Assembly: GCF_030656345.1 (NCBI RefSeq)
Contig: NZ_JAUSNR010000026.1
Coordinates: forward strand, 1 to 64,000
Source of the DNA: Pseudotabrizicola sp.
GTDB taxonomy: Bacteria; Pseudomonadota; Alphaproteobacteria; Rhodobacterales; Rhodobacteraceae
Length of the DNA: 64,000 nt
Direction: 5' to 3'
The notes beneath the pieces are model-generated. The model searched no databases, was not told the origin of the DNA, and saw only the letters and a list, made by a program, of their open reading frames with translations. The first letter of the stretch is position 1. Each line of letters begins with the position of its first letter. This document shows, in pieces, positions 40,956 through 50,426 of the stretch. A program made the position numbers and the translations under genes.

Positions 40956-43900
40956 TGCGGCTCGATTGCCTGACCCTGACGCGATACGGCCGCTTTACCG
41001 ACCGCAGCCTGTCCTTTGCGACGCCCGGCCCGGGCGCGCCCGATCTGCATATTGTCTTCGGCCCGAATGAGGCCGGAAAATCCACGCTGTTTGCCGCGTG
41101 GCTGGACATGTTGTTCGGCGTCCCCAGCCGCAGCAGATATGATTTCCTGCATCCCGGCCCCACGATGCAGATCGGCGCGCAACTGACCCATGCCGGTGTC
41201 GGGCTGAATCTCAGGCGGCTGAAACGCAACACGGGCAGCCTGCTCGACCGGCACGACGCCCCGATCCCCGAGGCGGTTCTGCAAGGGGCACTGGGCGGGC
41301 TGTCGCGTGAGGGGTATTCGGCGATGTTCTCGCTGGATGATGAAACACTTGAACGTGGCGGCGACAGCATTCTGGCCAGCCGTGGCGATCTGGGCGAGAT
41401 GCTGTTTTCGGCAAGCGCCGGTCTGGCCAGCCTTGCCCCCCAGCTGGAAACCCTGCGCAGCGGCTTCGACGGGTTCCACCGCAGCGGCAAGCGCAGTGGC
41501 TGGCTTTACGACGCGAAAAAGCAGCTTGCCGAGCTGGACAAGCAACGCCGCGAGCTGGAAGTGTCCGCCGGTGCCCTGCAAAAACTGATGCGCGAGGCGG
41601 CTGCCGCCGAACAGGACTGGCGGGACGCCCGCGCCGCCGAAGATGCCGCGCAAGCCGAGCTCGACCGGCTGCAAGAGCTGGCAGGCACCCTGCCGCTGCT
41701 GGCGCAGCTGTCCGCGTTGACGCAGCGGCTTGAACCCTTGCAGCACCTGCCAGATGCCACGCCAACCGTGCAGGAGCAGGGCCTGCACATCGAAAACGAC
41801 CGCCGCGATCTGACCAACCGCATGCGCGACCGCGCGCTGCGGCTTCAGGCGCTGACCGAGCAGCTGGCCGCGCTCGCCGCCGATCCGGACGCGTTGGCGC
41901 AGGCCGCAGCGATTGAGGCCGCCGATGCCCTGCGCCCGGAACATGACACCGCCCTCAAGGATCTGCCCCGCCGCCGGGAAGAGGCCGCAGATGCCAATAC
42001 CCGCGTGCAGACCCTTCTGGCGCAGCTTGGTCAGCAAGGTGCGCGCGCCGCCGATCTGTGCCTGACGGGCGCGCAGATATCAACGCTGCGAACCCTGCTG
42101 GCCGCGCGCTCGGGCCTGCAAGGCAGGCTTGCCACCGCTGCAGAGGAATCGCGCAAAGCCGCCGACCTGCTGGAGCGTGAGCGGGCACGGCTGGGCGATC
42201 CCGGCCCTGATGAAGATGCGGCGGCCCTTGCAGCACTTCTGACCCGCCTGCGGACGCAGGACCCGGTTCATGCGCTGACCGGCGCGCGGCGCGACCGCGA
42301 TCAGGCCGCTGGCAGGGTGGCAACCGCCATCGCCGCGCTGGCACCCTGGGCCGGGGATGGGAACGGTCTGGCGGCGCTGGCGGTGCCTGCCGCCTGGCAG
42401 ATCGGGGCATGGCAGCAGGCACAGGACAGCGCCCGCCAGCAAGAGCTTGACGCCATGCGCGACGCCACCGCCCTGCGCGACGCGGCAAACAATCTGCAGG
42501 CCGAGGCGTCTTCGCGCACGGCAGCGCAATCGGCGACCGGCATCACCCTGGCCGATGCCGCCCGCGCCCGCAGCAGCCGCGAGGCGCTTTGGGCGGCGCA
42601 TCTGGCCGACCTGTCGGCGGCCAGCGCGCGCCGGTTCGAACAGGCGATGCGCGAGGATGACCGGATCGGTGCCGTGCTGGCCGAAGCCATGGCCGAGGCG
42701 CGGCGCGTGGCGCAGGATCAGACCGCGCAGCAGGCCACGGCGGCCCGGCTGGCACAAGCCGAGGCCCGGCTGGCCGCCGCCCTGGGCGATCAGGCCAAGA
42801 CCCGGGCAGCCATCGACGCCGCCTGCGCCGCCCTTGGCCTGCAGGGGGAAACGCTGGCGGGCCTGCAAACATGGCTTAACCTGCGCAATGCCGCGCTGAC
42901 CGAGTGCCGCGCGCTGCGCGATGCTGAAACCGCCCTCACCCGCTGTGAAGAGGTGCTGGAGGCCGCCACCCACACCCTCACCACCGCCCTGCACAAACCC
43001 GCCGGGACGGCCGCCCTGTTCGAGACCCTGCTTGCCGAAGCCGTGGCCCGGGTTCAGGCATCGGATCAGCGCCGCGAGGCGCGGCAACGGTTGGCGATGC
43101 TGGCTTCTGATCTGCGAAAGCGGCAGCAGGACGAAACAGACGCCAGCGCCGCAGTGGAACGCTGGCGGCGGGATTGGATGAATGGCTGCCGGGGCAGCAT
43201 TCTTGCCGGATATGCCAACGACGATCCCGGCCTTGGAGCCAGTCTTGATCTGCTCGACCAACTGGGCGTTGCGGATCAGACTGCCGCCGCCCTGAACGAC
43301 CGCATCGACAAGATGGAAGCCAACCGCCTGCGCTTTGCCGAGGCAAGGGCTGGCATTCTGACCGCACTCGCGCTTGATCAATCCACAGCATGGCCCGACG
43401 TGCTGACCCGCCTGCGACGCGCGCAGGATGCGGCCCGCGACCACGACACACTGTCCGGTCAGATCGCCCGCGAGCATCAGCAAGACCTTGAGGATCGCCG
43501 CGCTCTGGCTGACCGGAACGCCGATGCGCAGGCCCTTGGCGCAACCCTTGGCTGGACCGACGCGCAGGGCAGTCTGGCGGATCATATCGCGCGTTGCTGC
43601 GAGGCGGCCAGCCTGCGCCAGACCATCGACACCCTGCGCAACGACCTGCGCGACCGCCCTGCCCCGGCTGAAGGTCAAAATATGGAGACCCTGCGGCAAC
43701 AGATCGCCCGCCTGAAAACCGATCAGCACCTGCTGCGCAGCGACACCGAAGCGCGCTATGGCACCTGTCAGGAGGCAAAGCGCCGGATCGAGGCGGTGGG
43801 CGGTGATGACACATTGGCGCGGATCGCCGCCACGCGCGAAAACCTTCTGCTCGACATCCGTGAACGGGCCGAGGCGCATCTGGCCGGTCGCTTCGGTCTG

Positions 43901-44344
43901 ATCGCGTTTGAGGCCGGCCTGCGCCGCTATCGCGACCAGCACCGCAGCGCCATGCTGACGCGCGCGTCAGAGGCGTTCAGCCAGCTTAGCCGGGGCGCAT
44001 ATTCCGGCCTTGCCGCGCAGCCCGACGGCGCGCAAGAGGTTCTGGTCGCGCTGTCCACGACGGGGGGCGCGAAACTGGCGGTTGATCTGTCAAAGGGCAC
44101 GCGGTTTCAGCTTTACCTTGCCCTGCGCATCGCAGGCTATCACGAGCTGGCGCAAAGCCGCCCCACGGTGCCCTTTATTGCCGATGACATCATGGAAACC
44201 TTTGACGACGACCGTTCCGCTGCGGCCTTTGCGCTGCTGGCCGACATGGCGCGCGTCGGTCAGGTGATCTATCTGACCCACCATCGCCATCTGTGCGACA
44301 TCGCCCGTGCCGTCTGCCCGCAGGTCAATGTCATCGAACTGTAA
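40955..44344 (+). CDS. YhaN/SbcC-like AAA ATPase of the SMC type
   Basis: An 1129-residue protein. The Walker A motif (FGPNEAGKSTLFAAW) is near residue 35, and the signature and Walker B regions are near the C-terminus (FQLYLALRIAGYHELAQS, then VPFIADDIMETFDDDRSAAAF). Between them lies a coiled-coil region of about 900 residues rich in Ala, Arg, Asp, Glu and Gln. The pairing with the YhaO-like nuclease is the same as YhaN-YhaO and SbcC-SbcD, which trim or tether DNA ends. The start overlaps the previous stop (TGATG). Neither gene has a stress promoter, although the pair sits inside the island. Confidence 0.88.
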   Translation: MRLDCLTLTRYGRFTDRSLSFATPGPGAPDLHIVFGPNEAGKSTLFAAWLDMLFGVPSRSRYDFLHPGPTMQIGAQLTHAGVGLNLRRLKRNTGSLLDRHDAPIPEAVLQGALGGLSREGYSAMFSLDDETLERGGDSILASRGDLGEMLFSASAGLASLAPQLETLRSGFDGFHRSGKRSGWLYDAKKQLAELDKQRRELEVSAGALQKLMREAAAAEQDWRDARAAEDAAQAELDRLQELAGTLPLLAQLSALTQRLEPLQHLPDATPTVQEQGLHIENDRRDLTNRMRDRALRLQALTEQLAALAADPDALAQAAAIEAADALRPEHDTALKDLPRRREEAADANTRVQTLLAQLGQQGARAADLCLTGAQISTLRTLLAARSGLQGRLATAAEESRKAADLLERERARLGDPGPDEDAAALAALLTRLRTQDPVHALTGARRDRDQAAGRVATAIAALAPWAGDGNGLAALAVPAAWQIGAWQQAQDSARQQELDAMRDATALRDAANNLQAEASSRTAAQSATGITLADAARARSSREALWAAHLADLSAASARRFEQAMREDDRIGAVLAEAMAEARRVAQDQTAQQATAARLAQAEARLAAALGDQAKTRAAIDAACAALGLQGETLAGLQTWLNLRNAALTECRALRDAETALTRCEEVLEAATHTLTTALHKPAGTAALFETLLAEAVARVQASDQRREARQRLAMLASDLRKRQQDETDASAAVERWRRDWMNGCRGSILAGYANDDPGLGASLDLLDQLGVADQTAAALNDRIDKMEANRLRFAEARAGILTALALDQSTAWPDVLTRLRRAQDAARDHDTLSGQIAREHQQDLEDRRALADRNADAQALGATLGWTDAQGSLADHIARCCEAASLRQTIDTLRNDLRDRPAPAEGQNMETLRQQIARLKTDQHLLRSDTEARYGTCQEAKRRIEAVGGDDTLARIAATRENLLLDIRERAEAHLAGRFGLIAFEAGLRRYRDQHRSAMLTRASEAFSQLSRGAYSGLAAQPDGAQEVLVALSTTGGAKLAVDLSKGTRFQLYLALRIAGYHELAQSRPTVPFIADDIMETFDDDRSAAAFALLADMARVGQVIYLTHHRHLCDIARAVCPQVNVIEL

Positions 44345-44373
44345 GAACCTGACGCCCCCGCTGCCCGGCGGTT

Positions 44374-45453
44374 TCAGCCAACGGACAGGCTGACGATATG
44401 ATTGTCCCAGGCGCGGTCGGCGCGGGCGATGGGGCTGGCAATGCCCCTGATGACCGAGACCATGCCGCCAAACCCGTCGCTGGCGATCAGCCCCTCCGGA
44501 TGGCGCGCCAGCCCGCAGACATCGCTGCGCGACACCACGCCAAGGAAGGTGCCCACGTCGGAAAACCGATGCAGCCGCCCGCCGCGCGGTGAGGTGATGG
44601 CAAGTTCCGACCCGTCGCCACCAAAGGCGATGCTGCCGGCATAGCCCTGCATCGCCAGTTGCTCCGCAGGCGGGGCAGAGGCGAGCACGGGAGCCTTCCC
44701 CGCCCGGTGCAGCCCGAGAAGCGGCGGTGCAGCGCCCGCCGCCCCTTCCCACTGCATCGCAAAGCCGACCAGCCCATCCGCCCGCACCGCCAGATGGCGG
44801 ATCGAGTTCTGCCACAGGTCGGGGGCCAGTTCGACCTGTCCGACCCGCGCGCCGTCAAGCGAAAGGTAGGACAGGTTGGGCCGCATCGTGTCCAGGTTCA
44901 GCTTGGTCCGGTCGGTCGGATCGGTGGCGATGCCGCCATTGGCGATCACCAGCGTCTTGCCGTCCGGCATCAGCCGCAGGTCGTGCGGGCCGATGCCATG
45001 GCTGTCCATCGCGCCGATCCGCACATAACCCGCATCAACGTCCCACAGGCCGATCACCCCCGCACTGGTGTCGCTGCGCTGTTCAGAGGTGAAGAGCAGC
45101 GCGCCGCCCTTGGCGAAAACACCATGGCCGTTGAACTGCACCCCCTCGGGAGGGGCCAGCGTCTGCATCACCCGCCCGGTTGCACAGTCGATCACCACGG
45201 CAAACGTGCCGGGGCGGCGCGCAAAGGCCACCGCCTCGGCCCGGCGCGGATGACCTGCGCCAGCGTGGCCGCGTGCAGGCAGCGGCACGCGGAATGTCTC
45301 GGACCCGTCTGCCGCCAGACCGAACAGCGCAAAGCCGCCATCCGGCTCTTTTGCCGCCGCCAGATAGGCGGGGTTGCCGACGGCAGCCCAGCCGATGCCG
45401 GGTGCCGCTCCGGCAGCCAGCAGGCCCGCAATGAAACCGCGCCGGGTGGTCAT
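44374..45453 (-). CDS. DUF1513 periplasmic protein, Tat-type signal
   Basis: A 359-residue secreted protein. The N-terminus has a twin-arginine signal (TTRRGFIAGLLAAGAAPGIGWA). The rest matches DUF1513, a beta-propeller-like family: GHPRRAEAVAFARRPGTFAVVID, QFNGHGVFAKGGALLFTSEQ, SHGIGPHDLRLMPDGKTLVIANGG and HLAVRADG segments. It is part of the four-gene iron-related cluster with two imelysins and a di-heme protein, a common set in alphaproteobacteria. Function is unknown; a role in iron or heme uptake is inferred from the cluster. It follows the imelysin gene by 3 bp. Confidence 0.88.
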   Translation of the reverse strand: MTTRRGFIAGLLAAGAAPGIGWAAVGNPAYLAAAKEPDGGFALFGLAADGSETFRVPLPARGHAGAGHPRRAEAVAFARRPGTFAVVIDCATGRVMQTLAPPEGVQFNGHGVFAKGGALLFTSEQRSDTSAGVIGLWDVDAGYVRIGAMDSHGIGPHDLRLMPDGKTLVIANGGIATDPTDRTKLNLDTMRPNLSYLSLDGARVGQVELAPDLWQNSIRHLAVRADGLVGFAMQWEGAAGAAPPLLGLHRAGKAPVLASAPPAEQLAMQGYAGSIAFGGDGSELAITSPRGGRLHRFSDVGTFLGVVSRSDVCGLARHPEGLIASDGFGGMVSVIRGIASPIARADRAWDNHIVSLSVG

Positions 45454-45456
45454 CTG

Positions 45457-46440
45457 TCAGTCTCCGTCCTGAGAATTGAAACCGGCCGCAATCCCCAGCG
45501 CATCGCCGATCTCGGTCACGACGGCACTGCGCATGGCTTGGACCGCCTGTTGCAGCACTTCGACCTTCAGGCGGGCCTGCGGAGCCTCCACATCCTGAAA
45601 GGCCGGATCGGCGATGGCGCTTGCAGCGGCGTGCACGCGGACCACCGCCGCATCGGTCAGCGGCAGGTCGCCGTCGGACAGACCATGGGCCAGAGCTTGC
45701 GCAGCCTCGACCGCCAGCACCACATTGCGCAGGCTGCGGCCCGACCGCCAGGCTTCGGCCTGACGCGGGCGCGGGCGCTCGAACGTGCCAAGCGGGCGGC
45801 CAAGCCGCGCGTTTGCGGTGACCTCAAGGCTGGTCAACAGCTGGGTGTAAAGCGCCCGCACCGCCTCGTCCGGGGAAAGATAGGTTGCGTTGCCCGCCGC
45901 CCCGGCGGTGATCAGCACCGGCGCGAAATCCTGCGCCCAGCCCGCATCAAGCGCCTTCGCCTGCCGCGCCAGATCGGCGGTAACCGTTCTGACCAGCGTG
46001 CAGGTATACTCCGCCGGTCCGTAATCCGAAAACGCCGGGTCATGCAGCAGCATCTCAAGCGCGAAGAAGCCGCGCGCCGCAATCGACACCTCGGCAAAGG
46101 CCAGCGCATCGCGCCCGACCGGATCGGCACCGGCAATCAGCCCGTTGAGCGCGCGCGGCGTGACGCCGCGATCGTCAGGCCAGAACGCAAGCGACAGCGC
46201 GCCCATCTCGGACGGGCCGATGCGCAGGTCGGCCACCGCCATCCACGCATCAAACGTCGCCTGAAAGGCAGGCTCAACATGTCCGGGGCTGCAATCGGAT
46301 TGCGCTGCGCTGTCAAGCGCGCCTGCCGCCTGCGCAAAGCGCGCAAAGCCCGGCAGGATATGCGACGCCACCACGCCGTCGACATCAGCGCGGACCGGCG
46401 AGGCCATGGCAAGCAGGGCGAGCAGAAAGACGTGTTTCAT
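45457..46440 (-). CDS. Imelysin-family protein, divergent
   Basis: A 327-residue periplasmic protein with a signal peptide (cleavage near VRAD). It belongs to the imelysin (peptidase M75-like) fold, a two-repeat helical bundle: FQATFDAWMAVADLRIGPSEMG and GFFALEMLLHDPAFSDYG, with a later half of helices. The GxHxxE motif that marks iron-related imelysins is degenerate here (GFFALE, His missing). Such divergent copies often accompany a full imelysin in the same operon. The start overlaps the di-heme gene stop (ATG 46440 over TGA 46437). Confidence 0.85.
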   Translation of the reverse strand: MKHVFLLALLAMASPVRADVDGVVASHILPGFARFAQAAGALDSAAQSDCSPGHVEPAFQATFDAWMAVADLRIGPSEMGALSLAFWPDDRGVTPRALNGLIAGADPVGRDALAFAEVSIAARGFFALEMLLHDPAFSDYGPAEYTCTLVRTVTADLARQAKALDAGWAQDFAPVLITAGAAGNATYLSPDEAVRALYTQLLTSLEVTANARLGRPLGTFERPRPRQAEAWRSGRSLRNVVLAVEAAQALAHGLSDGDLPLTDAAVVRVHAAASAIADPAFQDVEAPQARLKVEVLQQAVQAMRSAVVTEIGDALGIAAGFNSQDGD

Positions 46441-47996
46441 AGGCTTTCCAGAAAGCGGATCAGGTCGGCACGATCAGCCGCAGGCATATCGACAACCCGG
46501 TCCCGCGCGGCCTGCGCCTCGCCACCGTGCCACAGAATGGCCTCAAGCAGGGTCCGCGCCCGCCCGTCGTGCAGGAATGTGCTGTGGCCGCTGACCTGTT
46601 GCGTCAGGCCGATGCCCCACAGCGGCGGGGTGCGCCATTCGGTGCCGGTCGAGCGCGCCTCGGGCCGGTTGTCGGCCAGACCGTCGCCCATGTCGTGCAG
46701 CAACAGGTCGGTATAGGGCCAGATCAGCTGAAAGCTCTGCTCGGGCTGATCGGCCAGACGGTGGGTGACAAAGGCGGGCCGGTGGCACCCGGTGCAGCCG
46801 GTCTGATAGAACACCGCCTTGCCGCGCAGCACCTCGGGCCCGGCTTCATCGCGCCGGGCGGGCACCCCCAGATTGCGGCTGTAGAAGGTCACAAGATCAA
46901 GGCCTTGCGCGTCAACCTCCAGCCCGCCCTGTCCCGCATCATCGCCATGAATAGCGGTGCGGCAGGCAGTTTGTGCGGCGGTGCAATCGCCCCAGGGGTC
47001 TGGAAACAGCGGTGTGGAAATGCCGATGTCACCGGAAAACGCCGCCGCCGACTGTTCGCGGATGGTCGCCGTCCCGGCCTTCAGGCCAAAGCGGCCCAGC
47101 ATCGGCATGCCGTATTCGACCGACCAGACGATGTTCGGGCGGCCCGAGATGCCGTCGCCGTCTGCATCATCGGGATCGGCCAGCGCCAGAATGTCGGCGG
47201 CGGGAATGGCCTCCAGCAGGCCAAGGCCGATCATCTGCGGGGCGACGCGCGGGCTGAGCATGGCATCCGGGTGCAGCGGTCCATAGCCCAGATCGGCCGC
47301 CCGGTAGGTCGGCTGCCGCAGCGAGGCGGACTCGCCCTCCGACAGCGCCACCGCGACCTCTTCATAGGCCACATCCAGCCGGTATTCTGCCACATGCCCG
47401 GCGGTGCCGAAATCCTGCAACTGCCCACCATACACCGGGTCGGGCGCGGTTGCCAGATACTCGGCGACCCCGGCCATCAGCACATCGGTATCCGCCGGGA
47501 TCGAGATCCGCAGGAACATCGACACGGCAGACTGCTCTGCCCCTTCCGGCGGATGGCCGCGCCCGTCCTTGATGTGACAACTCTGGCAGGCCCGCGCATT
47601 ATACAACGGTCCCAGCCCGTCAGAGGCGAGCGTGGACGACGGCGCCGACACCCAGAGCTTGCGGAACAGGCCGTTGCCAACCCGGAAATCAAGCTCGCGG
47701 TCAAAGCTGATATTGCCCGACGGGTCGGAAAAGGCGTCCGCCGTGGTGCGCGCCCGCACCGTGGCCGCCCCTGCGGGCAAACCTTCAAAGGCCTGGGGGG
47801 TCGTAAAATCATCGGCCAGCGCGGTTGCGGCGGCAATCCGCGCGGCCTCTGCCGCTGTGCGCGGGATGATGTTGAGATGCGGGTCCCCCAGCAGGGGCAG
47901 GTCGCCCGGGCCTTGGGCACATGCCACAGTTCCGATCAGTCCGGCGATCACCGCAAGCCTGCCCGGCCTGATCCATCGCAGACGCAGTGAGGGCAT
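46437..47996 (-). CDS. Di-heme oxidoreductase-like protein (COG3488)
   Basis: A 519-residue secreted protein with a signal peptide (residues 7-28). It has two heme c motifs: ARACQSCHIKDGRGHPP (CxxCH) near residue 140 and TGCTGCHRPAF near residue 400. It belongs to the di-heme oxidoreductase family (COG3488) and resembles, in a loose way, MauG and bacterial di-heme peroxidases. In imelysin clusters it may transfer electrons during iron uptake. ATG 47996 has GGAAG 4 nt and GGAG 9 nt upstream; a TTG at 48011 is less likely. The stop overlaps the next gene start. Confidence 0.9.
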   Translation of the reverse strand: MPSLRLRWIRPGRLAVIAGLIGTVACAQGPGDLPLLGDPHLNIIPRTAAEAARIAAATALADDFTTPQAFEGLPAGAATVRARTTADAFSDPSGNISFDRELDFRVGNGLFRKLWVSAPSSTLASDGLGPLYNARACQSCHIKDGRGHPPEGAEQSAVSMFLRISIPADTDVLMAGVAEYLATAPDPVYGGQLQDFGTAGHVAEYRLDVAYEEVAVALSEGESASLRQPTYRAADLGYGPLHPDAMLSPRVAPQMIGLGLLEAIPAADILALADPDDADGDGISGRPNIVWSVEYGMPMLGRFGLKAGTATIREQSAAAFSGDIGISTPLFPDPWGDCTAAQTACRTAIHGDDAGQGGLEVDAQGLDLVTFYSRNLGVPARRDEAGPEVLRGKAVFYQTGCTGCHRPAFVTHRLADQPEQSFQLIWPYTDLLLHDMGDGLADNRPEARSTGTEWRTPPLWGIGLTQQVSGHSTFLHDGRARTLLEAILWHGGEAQAARDRVVDMPAADRADLIRFLESL

Positions 47997-48124
47997 GGTC
48001 TTCCGCTCCAAGCTTTAAAAGTCGATCCAATCTCCGGACAGGCGACGCCTCTCCGCGGCGGCCAGAAACACCGCAATCCGCCAATGTGCTGGCCGCCGCA
48101 GACGCCGCCGGTATCGTTGTTTGT

Positions 48125-48147
48125 CCTTGCCCGTCACCGACGGGCAA
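48125..48147 (-). other. Hairpin inside the imelysin operon
   Basis: Perfect 10-bp stem (48125-48134 with 48138-48147), 3-nt loop, in the 180-bp gap between the first imelysin and the di-heme gene. No T-run. It may lower downstream expression or stabilise the upstream message. Confidence 0.45.
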
Positions 48148-48176
48148 GCAAGCGTATCAGCGCGCCGCGCCGCTGG

Positions 48177-49448
48177 TCACTGAAAGACCGCCGACGGGTT
48201 GTCGAGGCTGTCAGACCCTTCAAACGCAATCCGGTCAAGGCCCAGCCGGGTGACGATCCGCTCGATCGACCGGGTCTGGTCGATCAAGCCGTTCACCCCG
48301 GCCATCACCAGCGCCTCGCCTTCGGCATTGCCCTGTTCGAGCATCATGTCATAGGCGAAGCCAGCCTCTGCCGCCGCCTTGATCGCACCAAGGGCCGCCA
48401 TCGTGGCATCAAGCTTTGCCCGCATCTCGGCATCCAGCGCCGGGTCGGTTTCGGCCACCAGAGCGGCCAGCGACGGCCCTTCAATCACCGACCCGTCGGG
48501 CCGGACATAGCGGCCAAGATAGGCGTTCTGCACGCCAAGCCCATCATAATAATGGCTGTTGTGGGTGTTGTCGGAAAAGCAGTCATGCTCTTCCTCGGGG
48601 TCGTTCAGCATCAGGCCCAGCCGCATCCGCTCCCCCGCCTGTTCGCCATAGGACAGGCTGCCCATGCCGGTCAGCATGGCGACAAGCCCCGCACCCGCAT
48701 CTGCCACCACCGCCGCACGTGCGGCACCCCCATCGGCCCATTCAGCCGCCATGAATTCCAGATCGCTGACCAGCAGATCGGTCGCCGCCATCAGATAGTC
48801 GGCGCGCCGGTCGCAGTTGCCGCCCGTACAGCCCTCACCCTGCAGATAATCGGTATGTGGCCGCTCCCCGGCCCCCGGCCCGGTGCCGTTCAGATCCTGC
48901 CCCCAGAGGAGGAATTCAATGGCATGATAGCCGCGCGCGACGTTGGTTTCGATCCCGTCAGCCTCGTTCGGGGTATCGGCGATCAGCGCAGGCGTGATCG
49001 TGCCTGCGTCAATGACCTTGCCCGCAATGGTGATCTGCGGGTTGGCAATCACGTTCAGCGCCGCCAGTTCATTGGCATCGCTCGGCCCGCCATAAGAGGC
49101 GTCGACATAGTCGATCAGCCCCTCGTCCAGCGGCCAGGCGTTCACCTTGCCCTCCCAGTCATCGACAATCGGATTGCCGAAGCGGTAGACCTCGGTCTGC
49201 TGATAGGGAACGCGGGCGGCGATCCAGGCCGTGCGCGCCGCCAGCAGCGTCGCCTCGCCGGGGTCGGCGATCAGTGCCGCGATTGCCGTTTGCAAAGTCC
49301 GCGCCGTGTCGAGACTGTCGGCATATTTTGCTGCCGCAATGTCGGCATAGGTGGCCACAACAGCGTCCCGGCTGACCTGGGCGCTGGCCGCAGTCGCAAG
49401 GGTCAGGCCGAGGGCAAAAGCGCTGACAGTAAGGTGTAACGATGGCAT
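48177..49448 (-). CDS. Imelysin-family iron-related protein
   Basis: A 423-residue periplasmic protein with a signal peptide (cleavage after SAQV, near residue 24). It has the complete imelysin signature: ARTAWIAARVPYQQTEVYRFGNP, then GYHAIEFLLWGQDLNG carrying GxHxxE, and HTDYLQGEGCTGGNCDRRADYL in the second repeat. Members are induced by iron limitation, and IrpA in cyanobacteria is a founding example. It is the second gene of the iron cluster, 16 bp after the 154-residue gene. It likely binds a metal at the His-Glu site. Confidence 0.92.
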   Translation of the reverse strand: MPSLHLTVSAFALGLTLATAASAQVSRDAVVATYADIAAAKYADSLDTARTLQTAIAALIADPGEATLLAARTAWIAARVPYQQTEVYRFGNPIVDDWEGKVNAWPLDEGLIDYVDASYGGPSDANELAALNVIANPQITIAGKVIDAGTITPALIADTPNEADGIETNVARGYHAIEFLLWGQDLNGTGPGAGERPHTDYLQGEGCTGGNCDRRADYLMAATDLLVSDLEFMAAEWADGGAARAAVVADAGAGLVAMLTGMGSLSYGEQAGERMRLGLMLNDPEEEHDCFSDNTHNSHYYDGLGVQNAYLGRYVRPDGSVIEGPSLAALVAETDPALDAEMRAKLDATMAALGAIKAAAEAGFAYDMMLEQGNAEGEALVMAGVNGLIDQTRSIERIVTRLGLDRIAFEGSDSLDNPSAVFQ

Positions 49449-49464
49449 CGGGTCTGGTCCCTTT

Positions 49465-49929
49465 CTAGTGAACGGTCCGGCTGGGTGAAGCGTGCAGGCC
49501 GGGCTGCGTCATACGCCTGAGCGCATGGCCGACCGTCGCCGCGTGGTCAAACAGGCACATCGCCATGTCGGCGCGCACCAGCAAAGTGGCGATCAATATC
49601 GCGTCTTCCCGGTCGCCCTCTGCGGCGGCGGCAATGAAATTGGCAAAACAGGCCTCGTCCGCGCCAAGGCACCGGCACATCACCTGATGGCGCACCAAAG
49701 GCCGCCTGCCATAATGCAGGCAATGGTCGCAAAGTTCGGCAAAGGCCTGCAAGGCACGTTGCCCGGCGTCCACCCCCAAAGCCGAGGCAAAGTCGGTCCG
49801 GACATGCCTTTGCGCAACCGCCCCTTCGCCCCACAGACGCAGGTAGCGCACGGCCCCGGCCTCAACAGCGTCAAGTTCGGTGACAAAACCGACGGTGGCC
49901 CCGCCACGATGGGGTTTGTGGGCAGTCAT
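49465..49929 (-). CDS. Conserved hypothetical protein leading the imelysin cluster
   Basis: A 154-residue soluble protein. The core is helical and contains ALGVDAGQRALQAFAELCDHCLHYGRRPLVRH, MCRCLGADEACFANFIAAAAEGDREDA, a cluster of four to five cysteines (CDHC, CRCLG, EACF) that could hold a metal. The family recurs upstream of imelysin operons in Rhodobacterales; the role is unknown, but a metal sensor or regulator is possible. It has no HTH I can see. ATG 49929 has AGAGGA 10 nt upstream. It is probably the first gene of the cluster. Confidence 0.75.
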   Translation of the reverse strand: MTAHKPHRGGATVGFVTELDAVEAGAVRYLRLWGEGAVAQRHVRTDFASALGVDAGQRALQAFAELCDHCLHYGRRPLVRHQVMCRCLGADEACFANFIAAAAEGDREDAILIATLLVRADMAMCLFDHAATVGHALRRMTQPGLHASPSRTVH

Positions 49930-50426
49930 GCTGCACCCGTCCTCTGGCCATGGCCTGTGTGTCGGCAAACGGTCTGTGCAAGGCACAATCCTGACCCCAC
50001 AGCATGCCGCGGGCGCGGTTGATCAGCCACTCCGGCTTGCAGAAAAAGAGCGTGACGATTGCGGCGATCCGGTTCAAATCGTTGCAGTTTCCGCTTCACT
50101 CGCATCGTATGGCGTCCCCAGAGTCCCGCCTCTGCCGCCCCTGTCCTGCAGGGGAAGGCGGAAGTGTCTGGCGTATTACTGAGTGAATTACTCGGGTATG
50201 TCAATGCGGCATTTTACGGGCCGGGCACCCCGCATCAGGCGGCAGCACAGGCCGCCCGACGGGACGCTCCGCCCCCGCATCAGGGGGCAGCGGCGTGCAG
50301 TGTTGGTCCGGAGGATGCCGTCGCGGGCGGCCACGGCTCAGGGGCACAGTTCCGTCCAAAACGGCTTTCGGCAGTCACCCCCGACACCGTCCGGGCCAGG
50401 CAGATGCCCGGCCCACACGCTGCTGG
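49930..50426. other. Intergenic region upstream of the iron cluster
   Basis: About 500 bases. A minus-strand TTGACA at 50204-50199 with a loosely matching -10 near 50180-50173 (TAATAC) is a candidate promoter, with an AT-rich patch of direct ATTACT repeats (50174-50191) that could bind an iron regulator. A 19-bp direct repeat (50228-50246 and 50273-50291, 18 of 19 bases equal) lies closer to the DUF2934 gene. No gene is supported. Confidence 0.35.
50228..50291. repeat. 19-bp direct repeat, 18/19 identical
   Basis: Two 19-base copies at 50228-50246 and 50273-50291, start-to-start 45 bp. They begin CCCCGCATCAGG and differ at one base. Purpose unknown. Confidence 0.5.

Noticed and set aside
40526..43942. 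Long minus-strand frames over the SbcD/YhaN-like genes
   Set aside because: Shadows of the plus-strand coding frames; no SD, no domain, and skewed composition.
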